DNA of 37,471 bases from Proluteimonas flavola (GTDB lineage Bacteria; Pseudomonadota; Gammaproteobacteria; Xanthomonadales; Xanthomonadaceae): contig NZ_JAIWPU010000058.1 of NCBI RefSeq assembly GCF_021191705.1, positions 1-37,471 of the forward strand, read 5' to 3'. Under the pieces are notes generated by a model that saw nothing but the letters and a program-made list of their open reading frames with translations, was not told where the DNA came from and did not search any database. The first letter of the stretch is position 1; each line of letters opens with the position of its first letter. Shown in pieces: positions 18,354 through 27,096 of this stretch. The position numbers and the translations under genes are program-made.

Positions 18354-19339
18354 GCCGGCGCCAGTTGCAGGTCCGCAGCCATGCCTGGCCGCTGAAGGAG
18401 CCGTTCGTGATCGCCCGCAGCGTGCGCAGTGAGGCGGCGGTGGTCATCGTCGAAATCACTGACGGTGCCGCGGTCGGTCGCGGCGAAGCCGGAGGCATCG
18501 CCTACCGTGGTGAAACCCCGGCCTCGATGACCGCCCAGATCGAATCGGTGCGTGCGCAGATCGAAGCCCGTTGCGCACGCGAGGACCTGCGTACGCTGCT
18601 GCCCGCTGGCGGTGCACGGCATGCGGTGGACGCCGCGTTGTGGGATCTGGAGGCCAAACAGTCGGGTCTTCCGGTCTGGCGGCTTGCCGGCGCGGCACAT
18701 TGGCGGCCGGTGGACTCGGCGGTGACGATCGGCATCCGCCCGCCGGCGGCCTGCGAGCAGGCCGCTCGCGAACGGGCGGCGTTCCCGTGGATCAAGCTCA
18801 AGGTCGATCGCGACAACCCGGTGGAGGCCGTCGCCGCGGTCCGCCGAGGCGCACCGCAGGCGCGCCTGATCGTCGATGCCAACCAGGCATGGACGATTGC
18901 GGAGCTGCGCCGCCATGCACGCGGGCTTCGCCCTTACCGCGTGGACCTGCTCGAGCAACCGCTGCCCGCAGACGCCGATGCCGGGCTCACCCCTGAGGAC
19001 GCGGATGGCATCGCACTGTGCGCGGACGAGTCTCTGTCCACGGTCGAGGATCTGCCGCGGCTGGCGGGTCGCTATCGCTACGTCAACATCAAGCTCGACA
19101 AGGTTGGGGGGCTGAGCGCCGGGCTCGAACTGGCGGCTGCGGCGAAGGCGCAGGGCTTCGAGTTGATGGTCGGCTGCATGCTCGGCGGTTCGGTCTCGGT
19201 GGCGCCGGCGATTGTGCTCGCGCAACAGTGCGCGGTCTGCGATCTCGATGCCCCGTGGTTGCAGTCGGCCGACTGGCCCGAGGCGATCGTCTTTCGCCAG
19301 GGGCATATGCATCTGCCGGTGCCGGCGCTGTGGGGCTGA
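18350..19339 (+). CDS. dgcA: N-acetyl-D-glutamate racemase DgcA-like / dipeptide epimerase (enolase superfamily)
   Basis: This 329 aa muconate-lactonizing-type enolase-superfamily protein shows acid/base Lys149-Leu-Lys151 and second base Lys248 (NIKLDK), with metal ligands Asp176 (DANQAW), Glu202 (EQPL) and Asp226 (DES). This Lys/Lys pattern is that of racemases and epimerases such as L-Ala-D/L-Glu epimerase. Next to a DUF1611 gene the best match is DgcA, which converts N-acetyl-D-glutamate to the L form. A dipeptide epimerase acting on peptidoglycan L-Ala-D-Glu is the main alternative, and both fit the peptidase neighbourhood. Translation is coupled to dgcN through ATGA. Confidence 0.85.
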   Translation: MSRRQLQVRSHAWPLKEPFVIARSVRSEAAVVIVEITDGAAVGRGEAGGIAYRGETPASMTAQIESVRAQIEARCAREDLRTLLPAGGARHAVDAALWDLEAKQSGLPVWRLAGAAHWRPVDSAVTIGIRPPAACEQAARERAAFPWIKLKVDRDNPVEAVAAVRRGAPQARLIVDANQAWTIAELRRHARGLRPYRVDLLEQPLPADADAGLTPEDADGIALCADESLSTVEDLPRLAGRYRYVNIKLDKVGGLSAGLELAAAAKAQGFELMVGCMLGGSVSVAPAIVLAQQCAVCDLDAPWLQSADWPEAIVFRQGHMHLPVPALWG

Positions 19340-19343
19340 CGAC

Positions 19344-19362
19344 GCGCGGAGCCTCGCCGCGC
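19344..19362. terminator. Short hairpin between convergent dgcA and SURF1 genes
   Basis: GCGCGG (19344-19349) pairs with CCGCGC (19357-19362) around a 7-base loop, in the 27 bp between the two stop codons. There is no T-run on either strand, so termination is only suggested. Confidence 0.3.
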
Positions 19363-19366
19363 CGGT

Positions 19367-20113
19367 TCAGCGTATGCGTGGGCGCCGGAATTCGCTGCGC
19401 AGCACGAATCCCGTCGCCAGCAGGGTGAGCAGCGCCATGCCGAACCAGGTCAGCGCGTAGCTGAGGTGGTTGTCGCGGAACTGCAGCATCGTCATGCCTG
19501 GCACCGGCCAGTGGCCGGTGTCGATGCGGTCCTGGGCGTCGATGAAGAACGGTGCGGCCGGGCCGTCGACGCTGCGCGCGGCCGAGAACTCGGCCGGTGC
19601 GCGCGTGTACCAGCGGTCCTCGCCGGGCACATTGGCCCGCAGGAATGCACCGTGCCGCTCGGGCAGGCGCAGCAGGCCGGTGACGCCGACGGTGTCGGCC
19701 TCGTCGTGTCGGGCGCGGCTGTCGCGCGCTCGATGCGCATTGTCGACGTAACCGCGGTTGATCCAGACGGTGCCGTCGCCGGTCACCAGCGGGGTCATGA
19801 TCCAGTAGCCCGGGCCGCGTTCGGTCGTCGCGTAGACCGCGACCTCTTGCGAATGCAGCAGACGGCCGGTGGCAGTGACGCGGCGGTACGCGTCATCGTC
19901 GGCGTTGACGCCGGCCCAGGACGACGACGCCGGCAACGGGGCCGGCGTCGCGTGCACGCGTGCATCGATGCGTGCGATCAGGTCGCGCTTCCATTGCAGC
20001 CGCTCCACCTGCCACGCACCGAGGGCGATGAAGCCCGTGGTGGCGGCGATCAGGAAGGCCAGCAACGCCCAGCGGGTGACCGGGCGTGCGGTGGTGCGGG
20101 GCGCCTCGCTCAC
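19367..20113 (-). CDS. SURF1 family oxidase assembly protein
   Basis: This 248 aa membrane protein matches SURF1, which helps insert heme into subunit I of heme-copper oxidases. One transmembrane helix lies near each end (WALLAFLIAATTGFIALGAWQ and LTWFGMALLTLLATGFVL), with the periplasmic body between. Conserved segments are LGAWQVERLQWK, the GPGYWIMTPL and WINRGYV stretch, and NHLSYALTWFG. It lies 13 bp after cyoD as the last gene of the quinol oxidase operon. Paracoccus has a quinol-oxidase-specific SURF1, so a role with CyoB is a reasonable inference. Confidence 0.93.
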   Translation of the reverse strand: MSEAPRTTARPVTRWALLAFLIAATTGFIALGAWQVERLQWKRDLIARIDARVHATPAPLPASSSWAGVNADDDAYRRVTATGRLLHSQEVAVYATTERGPGYWIMTPLVTGDGTVWINRGYVDNAHRARDSRARHDEADTVGVTGLLRLPERHGAFLRANVPGEDRWYTRAPAEFSAARSVDGPAAPFFIDAQDRIDTGHWPVPGMTMLQFRDNHLSYALTWFGMALLTLLATGFVLRSEFRRPRIR

Positions 20114-20126
20114 GACAGGACGCGTG

Positions 20127-20519
20127 TCAGGGGGCGACGCGCATCTGCTCGGGCGACATCGGCATCATGTTGGCATCGAGGTGGTGCATGACCCACAACG
20201 AGCCCACCAGCGCGATGACGATGATGATGCCGGTGAACAGCAGCGACATCAGGATCCAGCCGCCTTCCGATTTCCGGTTCATGTGCAGGAAGTAGACCAT
20301 GTGCACGACGATCTGGATGGCGCCGAACAGCATGATCAGCGCGACCGTCCAGACGCGGCTTTCCAGCACTTCGCCCATGACCAGCCAGAACGGGATCACG
20401 GTGAGGATGACCGACAGGACGAAGCCGATCACGTAATCGCGCATGCTGCCGTGGCCGTGCGCATCGTGCGCCGACTCGTGGGCCGCGTGATGCGCCGGGT
20501 AGTTGGTCTCGGTGCTCAT
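20127..20519 (-). CDS. cyoD: Cytochrome bo3 ubiquinol oxidase subunit IV
   Basis: This 130 aa subunit has three predicted transmembrane helices (DYVIGFVLSVILTVIPFWLV; ALIMLFGAIQIVVHMVYFLHM; ILMSLLFTGIIIVIALVGSLWV) and a His-rich N-terminus. Subunit IV aids assembly and stability of the oxidase core. The ATG at 20519 overlaps the cyoC stop by ATGA, and the protein is close to the E. coli CyoD core with a slightly longer N-terminus. The C-terminal tail is methionine-rich (NMMPMSPEQM). Confidence 0.93.
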   Translation of the reverse strand: MSTETNYPAHHAAHESAHDAHGHGSMRDYVIGFVLSVILTVIPFWLVMGEVLESRVWTVALIMLFGAIQIVVHMVYFLHMNRKSEGGWILMSLLFTGIIIVIALVGSLWVMHHLDANMMPMSPEQMRVAP

Positions 20520-21166
20520 CCCACGACTCCCATCAGATACACATACGAGAACACGCCGATCCAGATCACGTCGAGGAAGTGCCAGAACATCGACAGGCAC
20601 ATCAGGCGGCGGTTGTTGGCGGCATTGAGGCCGTGCTTCTTCAGCTGGAACACCAGTGTCACCAGCCAGATCAGGCCGAACGTCACGTGCAGGCCGTGGG
20701 TGCCGACCAGGGTGAAGAACGACGACAGGAACGCGCTGCGCTGCGGCGTCGCACCCAGGTGCGCGAGATGCTGGAACTCGTAGATCTCGATGCCGAGGAA
20801 CGCCAGCCCGAACAGCCCGGTGACCAGCAGCCAGGTGATCGTGCCGCGCAGGTTGTGCCTGTAGGAGTTCAGCATCGCGAACCCGTAGGTGATCGACGAG
20901 AACAGCAGCATGAATGTCGCGATCAGGATCAGCTTCAGGTCGAACAGGTCGGCCGGCGACGGGCCGGCCGCGTAGTTGCGGCCGAGCACGGCGTGGACGG
21001 CGAACAGGATCGCGAAGATCAGGCAGTCGCTCATCAGGTAGATCCAGAAACCGAGGTTGGTGCCGGTTTCCGGGTGGTGGGCGTGCCCGTCGTTGTGGGC
21101 GTGCGGATCCTCGATCACGTGATAGACGCGTTCGGTGGTTCCGGTGTCTTGGATCGTGTGTGCCAT
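20516..21166 (-). CDS. cyoC: Cytochrome bo3 ubiquinol oxidase subunit III
   Basis: This 216 aa heme-copper oxidase subunit III has five predicted helices, including GFWIYLMSDCLIFAILFAVH and the conserved TLVGTHGLHVTFGLIWL and WHFLDVIWIGVFSYVYL. It lacks metal centres and stabilises proton uptake by subunit I. The ATG at 21166 lies 2 bp after the cyoB stop; a longer open frame upstream lies inside cyoB and is not used. The N-terminus has several His residues (ENPH-type HAHNDGHAHH) not needed for function. It is coupled to cyoD by ATGA. Confidence 0.94.
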   Translation of the reverse strand: MAHTIQDTGTTERVYHVIEDPHAHNDGHAHHPETGTNLGFWIYLMSDCLIFAILFAVHAVLGRNYAAGPSPADLFDLKLILIATFMLLFSSITYGFAMLNSYRHNLRGTITWLLVTGLFGLAFLGIEIYEFQHLAHLGATPQRSAFLSSFFTLVGTHGLHVTFGLIWLVTLVFQLKKHGLNAANNRRLMCLSMFWHFLDVIWIGVFSYVYLMGVVG

Positions 21167-21168
21167 GT

Positions 21169-23181
21169 TCAGAGCGCCTGCTGCGCGAGTTCGCGCGTCC
21201 GTTGGTCCTCGGTGTCCGTCACTTCCTGGGCCGGGATGTAGAACTCGCGGTCGTAGTTGAAGGTGTGCCAGATCGCCGCGACGATCAGGCCCACGAACGA
21301 CACGCCGGCCAGCCACCAGATGTGCCACACCAGGCCGAAGGCCAGGGCCACGCTGATCGCCGACAGCACCACGCCTGCGCCGGTGTTCTTCGGCATGTGG
21401 ATCGGCACGAAGCCGGTCGTCGGACGCTGGTAGCCGTGCTTCTTCATGTCGTTCCACGCGTCGATCTCATGGACGACCGGAGTGAACGCGAAGTTGTAGC
21501 TCGGCGGCGGCGAGGACGTGGCCCATTCCAGCGTGCGGCCGTTCCACGGATCGCCGGTGGTGTCGGCCAGCTGCCTGCGGTTCTTCACCGCGACCACGAT
21601 CGACATGATGAAGGCCAGGATGCCGGCACCGACCAGTGCCGCGCCGATCGCCGCGATGATGAAGAACAGCGACAGCGAGGTGTCCTCGAACTGGCTCAGG
21701 CGGCGGGTGATGCCCATCAGGCCCATGATGTAGAGGGGCGTGAACGCGAGCCAGAAACCGACCAGCCAGCACCAGAAGGAGACCTTGCCCCAGAACTCGT
21801 CGAGCTTGAAGCCGAAGGCCTTCGGGAACCAGTACACCATGCCGGCGAACAGGCCGAACACGACGCCGCCGATGATGACGTTGTGGAAGTGCGCGACCAG
21901 GAAGAGGCTGTTGTGCAGCACGAAATCCGCCGGCGGCACCGCCAGCAGCACGCCGCTCATGCCACCGATGACGAAGGTGAACATGAAGCCGATCGTCCAC
22001 AGCATGGGCACGTCGAAGCGGATCCGGCCCTTGTACATCGTGAAGAGCCAATTGAAGATCTTCGCGCCGGTCGGGATCGAGATGATCATCGTCGTGATGC
22101 CGAAGAACGCATTGACGCTGGCGCCCGATCCCATCGTGAAGAAGTGGTGCAGCCACACGATGTACGACAGGATCGTGATCACGGCGGTGGCGTAGACCAT
22201 CGAGGTGTAGCCGAACAGGCGCTTGCCGCAGTAGGTCGCCACGATCTCGGAGAAGATGCCGAATGCCGGCAGCACCAGGATGTAGACCTCCGGGTGGCCC
22301 CAGATCCAGATCAGGTTCACGTACATCATCGGGCTGCCGCCGAGATCGTTCGTGAAGAAGTTGGTGCCGACGTAGCGGTCCATCGTCAGCAGCGCCAGCG
22401 TCGCGGTCAGGATCGGGAACGAGGCCACGATCAGGATGTTGGTGCAGAGCGAGGTCCAGGTGAAGATCGGCATGCGCATGAGCTTCATGCCCGGCGCGCG
22501 CATCTTCACGATGGTCACGATCAGGTTGATGCCCGACAGCGTCGTACCCACGCCCGCCACCTGTAGACCCCACAGGTAGTAGTCCATGCCGGTGCCTGGA
22601 CTGTAATCGGCGCCCGACAGCGGTGGATACGCCAGCCAGCCGGTGCGCGCGAACTCGCCGACGAACAGCGAGATCATGATCAGCACCGCGCCCGCGGCGG
22701 TCATCCAGAAGCTGAAGTTGTTGAGGAACGGAAACGAGACGTCGCGCGCGCCGATCTGCAGCGGCACCACGTAGTTCATCAGGCCCGTGACCAGCGGCAT
22801 GGCCACGAAGAAGATCATGATCACGCCGTGCGCGGTGAATATCTGGTCGTAGTGGTGCGGCGGCAGGAAGCCCTCGCTGCCGCTCGCGGCCATCGCCTGG
22901 TGGGCGCGCATCAGCACGGCATCGGAGAAGCCGCGCAGCAGCATCACGATCGCGAGGACGCAATACATGATGCCGATCTTCTTGTGGTCGATGCTGGTGA
23001 ACCACTCCTTCCACAGGTACCCCCAGAGGCGGTACCTGGTCAGCAGGAAGAGCAGGGCGATGCCGCCCAGCACGACGCCGACGAAGGTGACGCCGACGAC
23101 GGGATCATGGAGAAAGGGCAGTGCATCGAGCGACAGCCGCCCGATCCACGGTGAGTTGAGCTGGTCCTGGGGTGCGGACAT
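21169..23181 (-). CDS. cyoB: Cytochrome bo3 ubiquinol oxidase subunit I
   Basis: This 670 aa catalytic subunit (E. coli CyoB is 663 aa) binds low-spin heme b and the heme o3-CuB centre, reduces oxygen to water and pumps protons. Visible landmarks are [10 protein letters not shown], the heme ligand region [15 protein letters not shown], the CuB and cross-linked His-Tyr motif [15 protein letters not shown], the His pair in [10 protein letters not shown], and [13 protein letters not shown] carrying the two heme His ligands. About 15 transmembrane helices are expected. It starts 45 bp after cyoA in the operon cyoA-B-C-D-SURF1. Confidence 0.97.
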   Translation of the reverse strand: MSAPQDQLNSPWIGRLSLDALPFLHDPVVGVTFVGVVLGGIALLFLLTRYRLWGYLWKEWFTSIDHKKIGIMYCVLAIVMLLRGFSDAVLMRAHQAMAASGSEGFLPPHHYDQIFTAHGVIMIFFVAMPLVTGLMNYVVPLQIGARDVSFPFLNNFSFWMTAAGAVLIMISLFVGEFARTGWLAYPPLSGADYSPGTGMDYYLWGLQVAGVGTTLSGINLIVTIVKMRAPGMKLMRMPIFTWTSLCTNILIVASFPILTATLALLTMDRYVGTNFFTNDLGGSPMMYVNLIWIWGHPEVYILVLPAFGIFSEIVATYCGKRLFGYTSMVYATAVITILSYIVWLHHFFTMGSGASVNAFFGITTMIISIPTGAKIFNWLFTMYKGRIRFDVPMLWTIGFMFTFVIGGMSGVLLAVPPADFVLHNSLFLVAHFHNVIIGGVVFGLFAGMVYWFPKAFGFKLDEFWGKVSFWCWLVGFWLAFTPLYIMGLMGITRRLSQFEDTSLSLFFIIAAIGAALVGAGILAFIMSIVVAVKNRRQLADTTGDPWNGRTLEWATSSPPPSYNFAFTPVVHEIDAWNDMKKHGYQRPTTGFVPIHMPKNTGAGVVLSAISVALAFGLVWHIWWLAGVSFVGLIVAAIWHTFNYDREFYIPAQEVTDTEDQRTRELAQQAL

Positions 23182-23226
23182 GGAGTTCCTGCCTGGTGCT
23201 TGATTGCGTGTGTGCGGTGCGGACGA

Positions 23227-24426
23227 TCAGCGACCCGTGGGGTCGCCATCGTTGTCCGGCTTGCCGGGCGCGCCTTCCTGCTGCGGGGCCTGGCCCGGCG
23301 GGATCGGCTTGATGCCCTCGTCGTCGTCCTCGTTGGACGGCGTCGGCTGCGGCGTTGCTTCCTCCGGCGACACGGCGCGCGGCTGGTGGCCCTGCGGCTC
23401 GTCGCCACGTGCCTCGCGGCCCGCATCGGGGAACGTCGCCGCCGGCGCCACGGACGGATCGTCGGCATGACGGTTGTCGTAGCGCAGGCGTGCGTAATTG
23501 TCGTGGCTGTCCAGACCGCCGCCGCCGGTGCGGTCGATATGCACCATCTCGTGCACGCACATCGAACCCGGCGCCACGCACATGTTGAGGATCGCCTCGT
23601 ACAGCGAGGGGTCGACGTCGTTGAAGTAGCGCACCGGCTCGCGTTCCGACGGGCGCTCGAGCACCAGGTATTCCTCGCGACCCAGCGCCACACCTTCGGC
23701 GCGCGCCTTCTCCACCCACGCATCGAAACCGTCCTGGCTCAGGCCGTGGAAGTTGAAGTGCATGTGCGAGAAGCCGTCGCCGCTGAAGTTGCCGGAGAAG
23801 CCCTTGTAGACGCCTTCCTTGTTGATGACGGCGTTGAGATTGGTCTGCATGCCGGGCATCGCGTAGATCTGGCCCGCGAGCGCCGGCACGAAGAACGAGT
23901 TCATGATCGACGAGGACGTGAGCTTGAACTGGATCGGGGTGTTCACCGGCGCGGCCAGCTCATTGATTGTGGCGATGCCCTGTTCGGGATAGAAGAACAG
24001 CCACTTCCAGTCGATCGCGACCACTTCGACGACCAGCGGTTCGATGCCTTCGGGTATCGGCGTGTTGGCGTCGATGCGATCGAGCGGGCGATACGGATCG
24101 AGCTTGTGCGTCGCGATCCAGGTCACCGTGCCGAGCACGAGGATGATCGCCAGTGGCGCCGACCAGATCACCAGCTCCAGACGGGTGGAGTGGTGCCACT
24201 CGGGGGCGTACTCCGCGTCCTTGTTCGACTCCCGGTATTTCCAGGCGAAGAAGAACGTCAAGAAGATCACCGGCACGATGATCAGCAGCATCAGGACCGT
24301 GGACAGCACGATCAGGTCGCGCTGCTGGACGGCGATGTCGCCGGCCGGCGACATGACGACCCAGTCGCAGCTCGACAGCAGCATGGTTGCCAGGAGCAGC
24401 GCGGAGACTCGAAGGATGGATTTCAT
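23227..24426 (-). CDS. cyoA: Cytochrome bo3 ubiquinol oxidase subunit II, with long acidic tail
   Basis: This 399 aa lipoprotein is anchored by Cys20 (lipobox LLSSC) and two transmembrane helices (about residues 39-66 and 85-111), followed by a periplasmic cupredoxin-like domain (VVAIDWKWLFFYPEQGIATINE) without CuA ligands, as expected for a quinol oxidase. The ATG at 24426 begins MKSILRV. E. coli CyoA has 315 residues; here about 78 extra residues (322-399) form a Pro-, Asp-, Glu- and Gln-rich low-complexity tail. It is the first gene of the operon and diverges from the MFS gene across 179 bp, which must hold the operon promoter. Confidence 0.95.
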   Translation of the reverse strand: MKSILRVSALLLATMLLSSCDWVVMSPAGDIAVQQRDLIVLSTVLMLLIIVPVIFLTFFFAWKYRESNKDAEYAPEWHHSTRLELVIWSAPLAIILVLGTVTWIATHKLDPYRPLDRIDANTPIPEGIEPLVVEVVAIDWKWLFFYPEQGIATINELAAPVNTPIQFKLTSSSIMNSFFVPALAGQIYAMPGMQTNLNAVINKEGVYKGFSGNFSGDGFSHMHFNFHGLSQDGFDAWVEKARAEGVALGREEYLVLERPSEREPVRYFNDVDPSLYEAILNMCVAPGSMCVHEMVHIDRTGGGGLDSHDNYARLRYDNRHADDPSVAPAATFPDAGREARGDEPQGHQPRAVSPEEATPQPTPSNEDDDEGIKPIPPGQAPQQEGAPGKPDNDGDPTGR

Positions 24427-24605
24427 TGAGGGGATCGACGACAGCGGGAGAGGAAAACGACTTGACGGAGGCGCCACGGCGCGGCCGTTAGCGTGTGGGT
24501 GTGGCGGGGCACCGGACCTTGCTGCTGCGCACCTTGCCTGGCGGGCCCGTTTCGGGTTCACAATGCGGTGCATTATCCCCCATAACGACCGGAGAGAGCG
24601 CGCAG

Positions 24606-25925
24606 ATGAGCGAACACGCACAGCAAGCCACCACCGGCCTCGACGACGCACCGGAATCCGGTGGCCTGGACATCTCGCCGGGCAAGATCGCATTCCCCGT
24701 CGTCATGGGGCGGACGTCGGAGTTCTTCGACTTTTTCGTCTACGGCATCGCCGCGGTGCTGGTGTTTCCGTATCTGTTCTTTCCCGACAGCGATCCGGTG
24801 CAGGCGACGCTCAAATCGTTCGCGGTGTTCTCGCTGGCCTTCATCGCGCGGCCGATCGGCTCGGTCATCTTCATGGCGATCGACCGCAACTTCAGTCGCG
24901 CGGCCAAGCTGATCGGCGCGCTGTTCCTGCTGTGCGGCTCCACGATGGCGATCGCCTTCCTGCCCAGTTACGCGCAGGTCGGCATGCTCGCGCCGGTGCT
25001 GCTGGCGGTGTTCCGGTTCGGCCAGGGCCTGGGCTGGGGTGGCGCCTGGGACGGCCTGCCGTCGCTGCTGTCGCTGAGCGCGCCGGCCAACCGTCGCGGC
25101 TGGTACGCGATGGTGCCGCAGCTCGGCGCCGCGCTCGGCTTCATGCTCGCCTGCGGCATGTTCTATGTGTTCACGCGCGCGCTCGGCCAGGACGACTTCA
25201 TGGCCTGGGGCTGGCGCTTCCCGTTCTTCGTCGCGCTGGCGCTCAACGTGGTCGCGCTGTTCGCGCGCCTGCGCCTCGTGGCGACGCCGGAGTTCAAGCG
25301 TCTGTTCGACGAGAAGGAACTGCAGCCGCGGCGCGTGATCGAGACGATCCGCACGCATCCCCGTCAGGTGTTCGTCGGCGCGCTGATCCCGCTGGCGACC
25401 TACGCGATGTTCCACCTGGTGACGATCTTCCCGCTGAGCTGGACGACGCTCTATACCGACCACGACGCGGCCGATTTCCTCGGCAGCCTGTTCCTCGGTT
25501 CGGTGGTCGGCGGGCTGGGCATCATGCTGTCGGGCATCCTCGCCGACCGCGTGGGCCGTCGTGGACAGCTGGCGATCGCCGCCGTGCTGATCGCGATCTT
25601 CAGCTTCTTCGCCGCGCCGCTGCTGGGCAGCGACACCGCCGGCGGCCGCACCACCTACGTGATCGTCGGCTTCGCGCTGCTGGGTCTGTCGCTGGGCCAG
25701 GCGAGCAACGCGATCGCCTCGCGCTTCGAGAGCATCTACCGCTACACCGGCGCCGCGGTGACATCCGACATCGCCTGGCTGGTGGGCGCCGGCTTCGCGC
25801 CGCTGGTCGCGCTGTGGCTGTGCAGCCAGTTCGGTCTGGCGTACGTCGGCTACTACCTGCTGTCGGGCGCCGTGGTGACGCTGGCCGCGCTGGCGTTCAG
25901 CCGCACGCTCGAAACCGTGCGCTGA
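24606..25925 (+). CDS. MFS transporter, metabolite:H+ symporter (MHS/ProP-like) family
   Basis: This 439 aa, 12-helix transporter has the MHS-type start [16 protein letters not shown], the inter-helix motif around [26 protein letters not shown], and the second-half repeat [11 protein letters not shown]. Family members import small organic acids, osmolytes or amino acids with protons. The substrate cannot be read from sequence. Start: the ATG at 24606, preceded by GGAGAGAG. The gene stands alone, divergent from cyoA and followed by a hairpin. A link to the quinol oxidase is not implied beyond a shared intergenic region. Confidence 0.88.
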   Translation: MSEHAQQATTGLDDAPESGGLDISPGKIAFPVVMGRTSEFFDFFVYGIAAVLVFPYLFFPDSDPVQATLKSFAVFSLAFIARPIGSVIFMAIDRNFSRAAKLIGALFLLCGSTMAIAFLPSYAQVGMLAPVLLAVFRFGQGLGWGGAWDGLPSLLSLSAPANRRGWYAMVPQLGAALGFMLACGMFYVFTRALGQDDFMAWGWRFPFFVALALNVVALFARLRLVATPEFKRLFDEKELQPRRVIETIRTHPRQVFVGALIPLATYAMFHLVTIFPLSWTTLYTDHDAADFLGSLFLGSVVGGLGIMLSGILADRVGRRGQLAIAAVLIAIFSFFAAPLLGSDTAGGRTTYVIVGFALLGLSLGQASNAIASRFESIYRYTGAAVTSDIAWLVGAGFAPLVALWLCSQFGLAYVGYYLLSGAVVTLAALAFSRTLETVR

Positions 25926-25943
25926 CCGTCGCCGCTTCGCGCG

Positions 25944-25974
25944 CACGCACGTCTCCCCACGGGGGGCGTGCGTG
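25944..25974. terminator. Strong hairpin after the MFS gene
   Basis: CACGCACG (25944-25951) pairs exactly with CGTGCGTG (25967-25974), and the loop contains an inner CCCC/GGGG pairing. It starts 19 bases after the MFS stop. No T-run follows, so it may be a terminator or only an mRNA 3' stabiliser. Confidence 0.5.
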
Positions 25975-26179
25975 ATGCGGAGGCGGGGCGCTTGCACGGG
26001 GAACGGTCCTCGGCGCCGTATCGGCGGCGCGCGTCTTGATCAAGGTGTGGATCCGGCCGGCCGACGCGATCGAAGGTCTGCGCCCCGGCACGTGCATTTC
26101 ATCATGTCGCGCAGGTTTCTGAGACTGCGACCGAATGTCGCAGCGTGCGTGACGTGTCTGCCTGGAGAACACGGCCTGC

Positions 26180-26208
26180 TTGCCTGGATGGGCGGCTTCT
26201 GTGAAAAT
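26180..26208 (+). promoter_or_regulatory. Candidate sigma-70 promoter of the rpsF operon
   Basis: TTGCCT (26180-26185) and GAAAAT (26203-26208) are separated by 17 bases. Transcription would begin near 26215, giving a leader of about 115 nt that includes the hairpin at 26248-26279. The gap between the MFS gene and rpsF (25926-26328) otherwise shows only the MFS hairpin; 25975-26179 holds nothing I recognise. Confidence 0.5.
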
Positions 26209-26247
26209 GCCCGGCTCCCTGCGGCGCCCGTCGCCGGGAGACCCTTG

Positions 26248-26279
26248 CCCCACCGTGCGGCTGCGCCGCGGACGGGGGG
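26248..26279 (+). ncRNA. Candidate S6:S18 ribosomal protein leader hairpin
   Basis: In the rpsF leader, CCCC-A-CCGT-GCGGC pairs with GCCGC-GG-ACGG-GGGG around a TGC loop, leaving a bulged A on the 5' side and GG on the 3' side. A conserved hairpin with CACCG-type and GGAC-type asymmetric features before rpsF is known to bind the S6:S18 complex and repress translation in many bacteria. The position, 50 nt before the rpsF start, and the structure fit. I judged the match by eye, without a covariance model. Confidence 0.5.
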
Positions 26280-26328
26280 CTATCCAGGCCGCCGCGAACG
26301 CGCGGTCGATATCCGAAAGGAAACCCAC

Positions 26329-26766
26329 ATGCGTCATTATGAAGTCGTGTTCCTGGTCCATCCGGACCAGAGCGAGCAGGTGCCCGCGATGATCGAGCGC
26401 TACAAGTCGCTGATCGAAGGTGCCGAAGGCAAGATCCACCGCCTCGAAGATTGGGGCCGCCGCCAGCTGGCCTACCCGATCAACAACCTGGTCAAGGCCC
26501 ACTACGTGATGTTCAACATCGAAGTCGGCCAGGCCGGTCTCGACGAGCTCGTCGAAGCGTTCCGCTTCAACGACGCCGTGCTGCGCCACCTGGTGGTGCG
26601 TCGCGACGAGGCGGACACCGAACAGTCCCTGATCATGAAGAACAAGGACGAGAAGGGCGACAAGCCCGAGCGTAGCGAGCGTCGTCGCCGTGACGACGAT
26701 GGCGAGTCGACCGGCGGCAGCGACGCCGACGCCGACGCGTCCGACACCAACGCCGAAGCCGCCTGA
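26329..26766 (+). CDS. rpsF: Small ribosomal subunit protein bS6
   Basis: This 145 aa protein binds 16S rRNA together with S18 in the platform of the 30S subunit. The start [18 protein letters not shown] and the motif [16 protein letters not shown] are characteristic. A good ribosome binding site (GAAAGGA, 26315-26321) precedes the ATG at 26329. The C-terminal 45 residues are a charged tail, first basic (ERSERRRR) then Asp/Ala-rich; acidic tails are usual in gammaproteobacterial S6. It is the first gene of rpsF-rpsR-rplI, with rpsR 11 bp downstream. Confidence 0.97.
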   Translation: MRHYEVVFLVHPDQSEQVPAMIERYKSLIEGAEGKIHRLEDWGRRQLAYPINNLVKAHYVMFNIEVGQAGLDELVEAFRFNDAVLRHLVVRRDEADTEQSLIMKNKDEKGDKPERSERRRRDDDGESTGGSDADADASDTNAEAA

Positions 26767-26777
26767 GGATCACGCAC

Positions 26778-27008
26778 ATGTCCAAGTTCTTCCGCCGCCG
26801 CAAGTTCTGCAAGTTCACCGCCGAAGGTGTCAAGGAGATCGATTACAAGGATCTCAACACCCTGCGCCAGAACCTCACCGAGAACGGCAAGATCGTGCCG
26901 AGCCGCATCACCGGCACGAAGTCGAAGTACCAGCGCCAGCTGGCCACGGCCGTCAAGCGCGCGCGTTTCCTCGCGCTGATTCCGTACACCGACAACCACA
27001 ACGTCTGA
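26778..27008 (+). CDS. rpsR: Small ribosomal subunit protein bS18
   Basis: This 76 aa basic protein is of standard length. The family core is clear: [61 protein letters not shown]. It forms a heterodimer with S6 on 16S rRNA. It is co-transcribed with rpsF, and rplI follows after 88 bp. Confidence 0.98.
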   Translation: MSKFFRRRKFCKFTAEGVKEIDYKDLNTLRQNLTENGKIVPSRITGTKSKYQRQLATAVKRARFLALIPYTDNHNV

Positions 27009-27096
27009 GATCCCCCGGGGCTTCACGCGTTCTCGTCCGATTCGGACAGCAACCGTTGCGGCGCTCCGGCGCCGCTAACGAATACGGAGCAACACC

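Noticed and set aside
20914..22566. 550-codon plus-strand open frame
   Set aside because: It is antisense to cyoB and cyoC, with no recognisable protein features.
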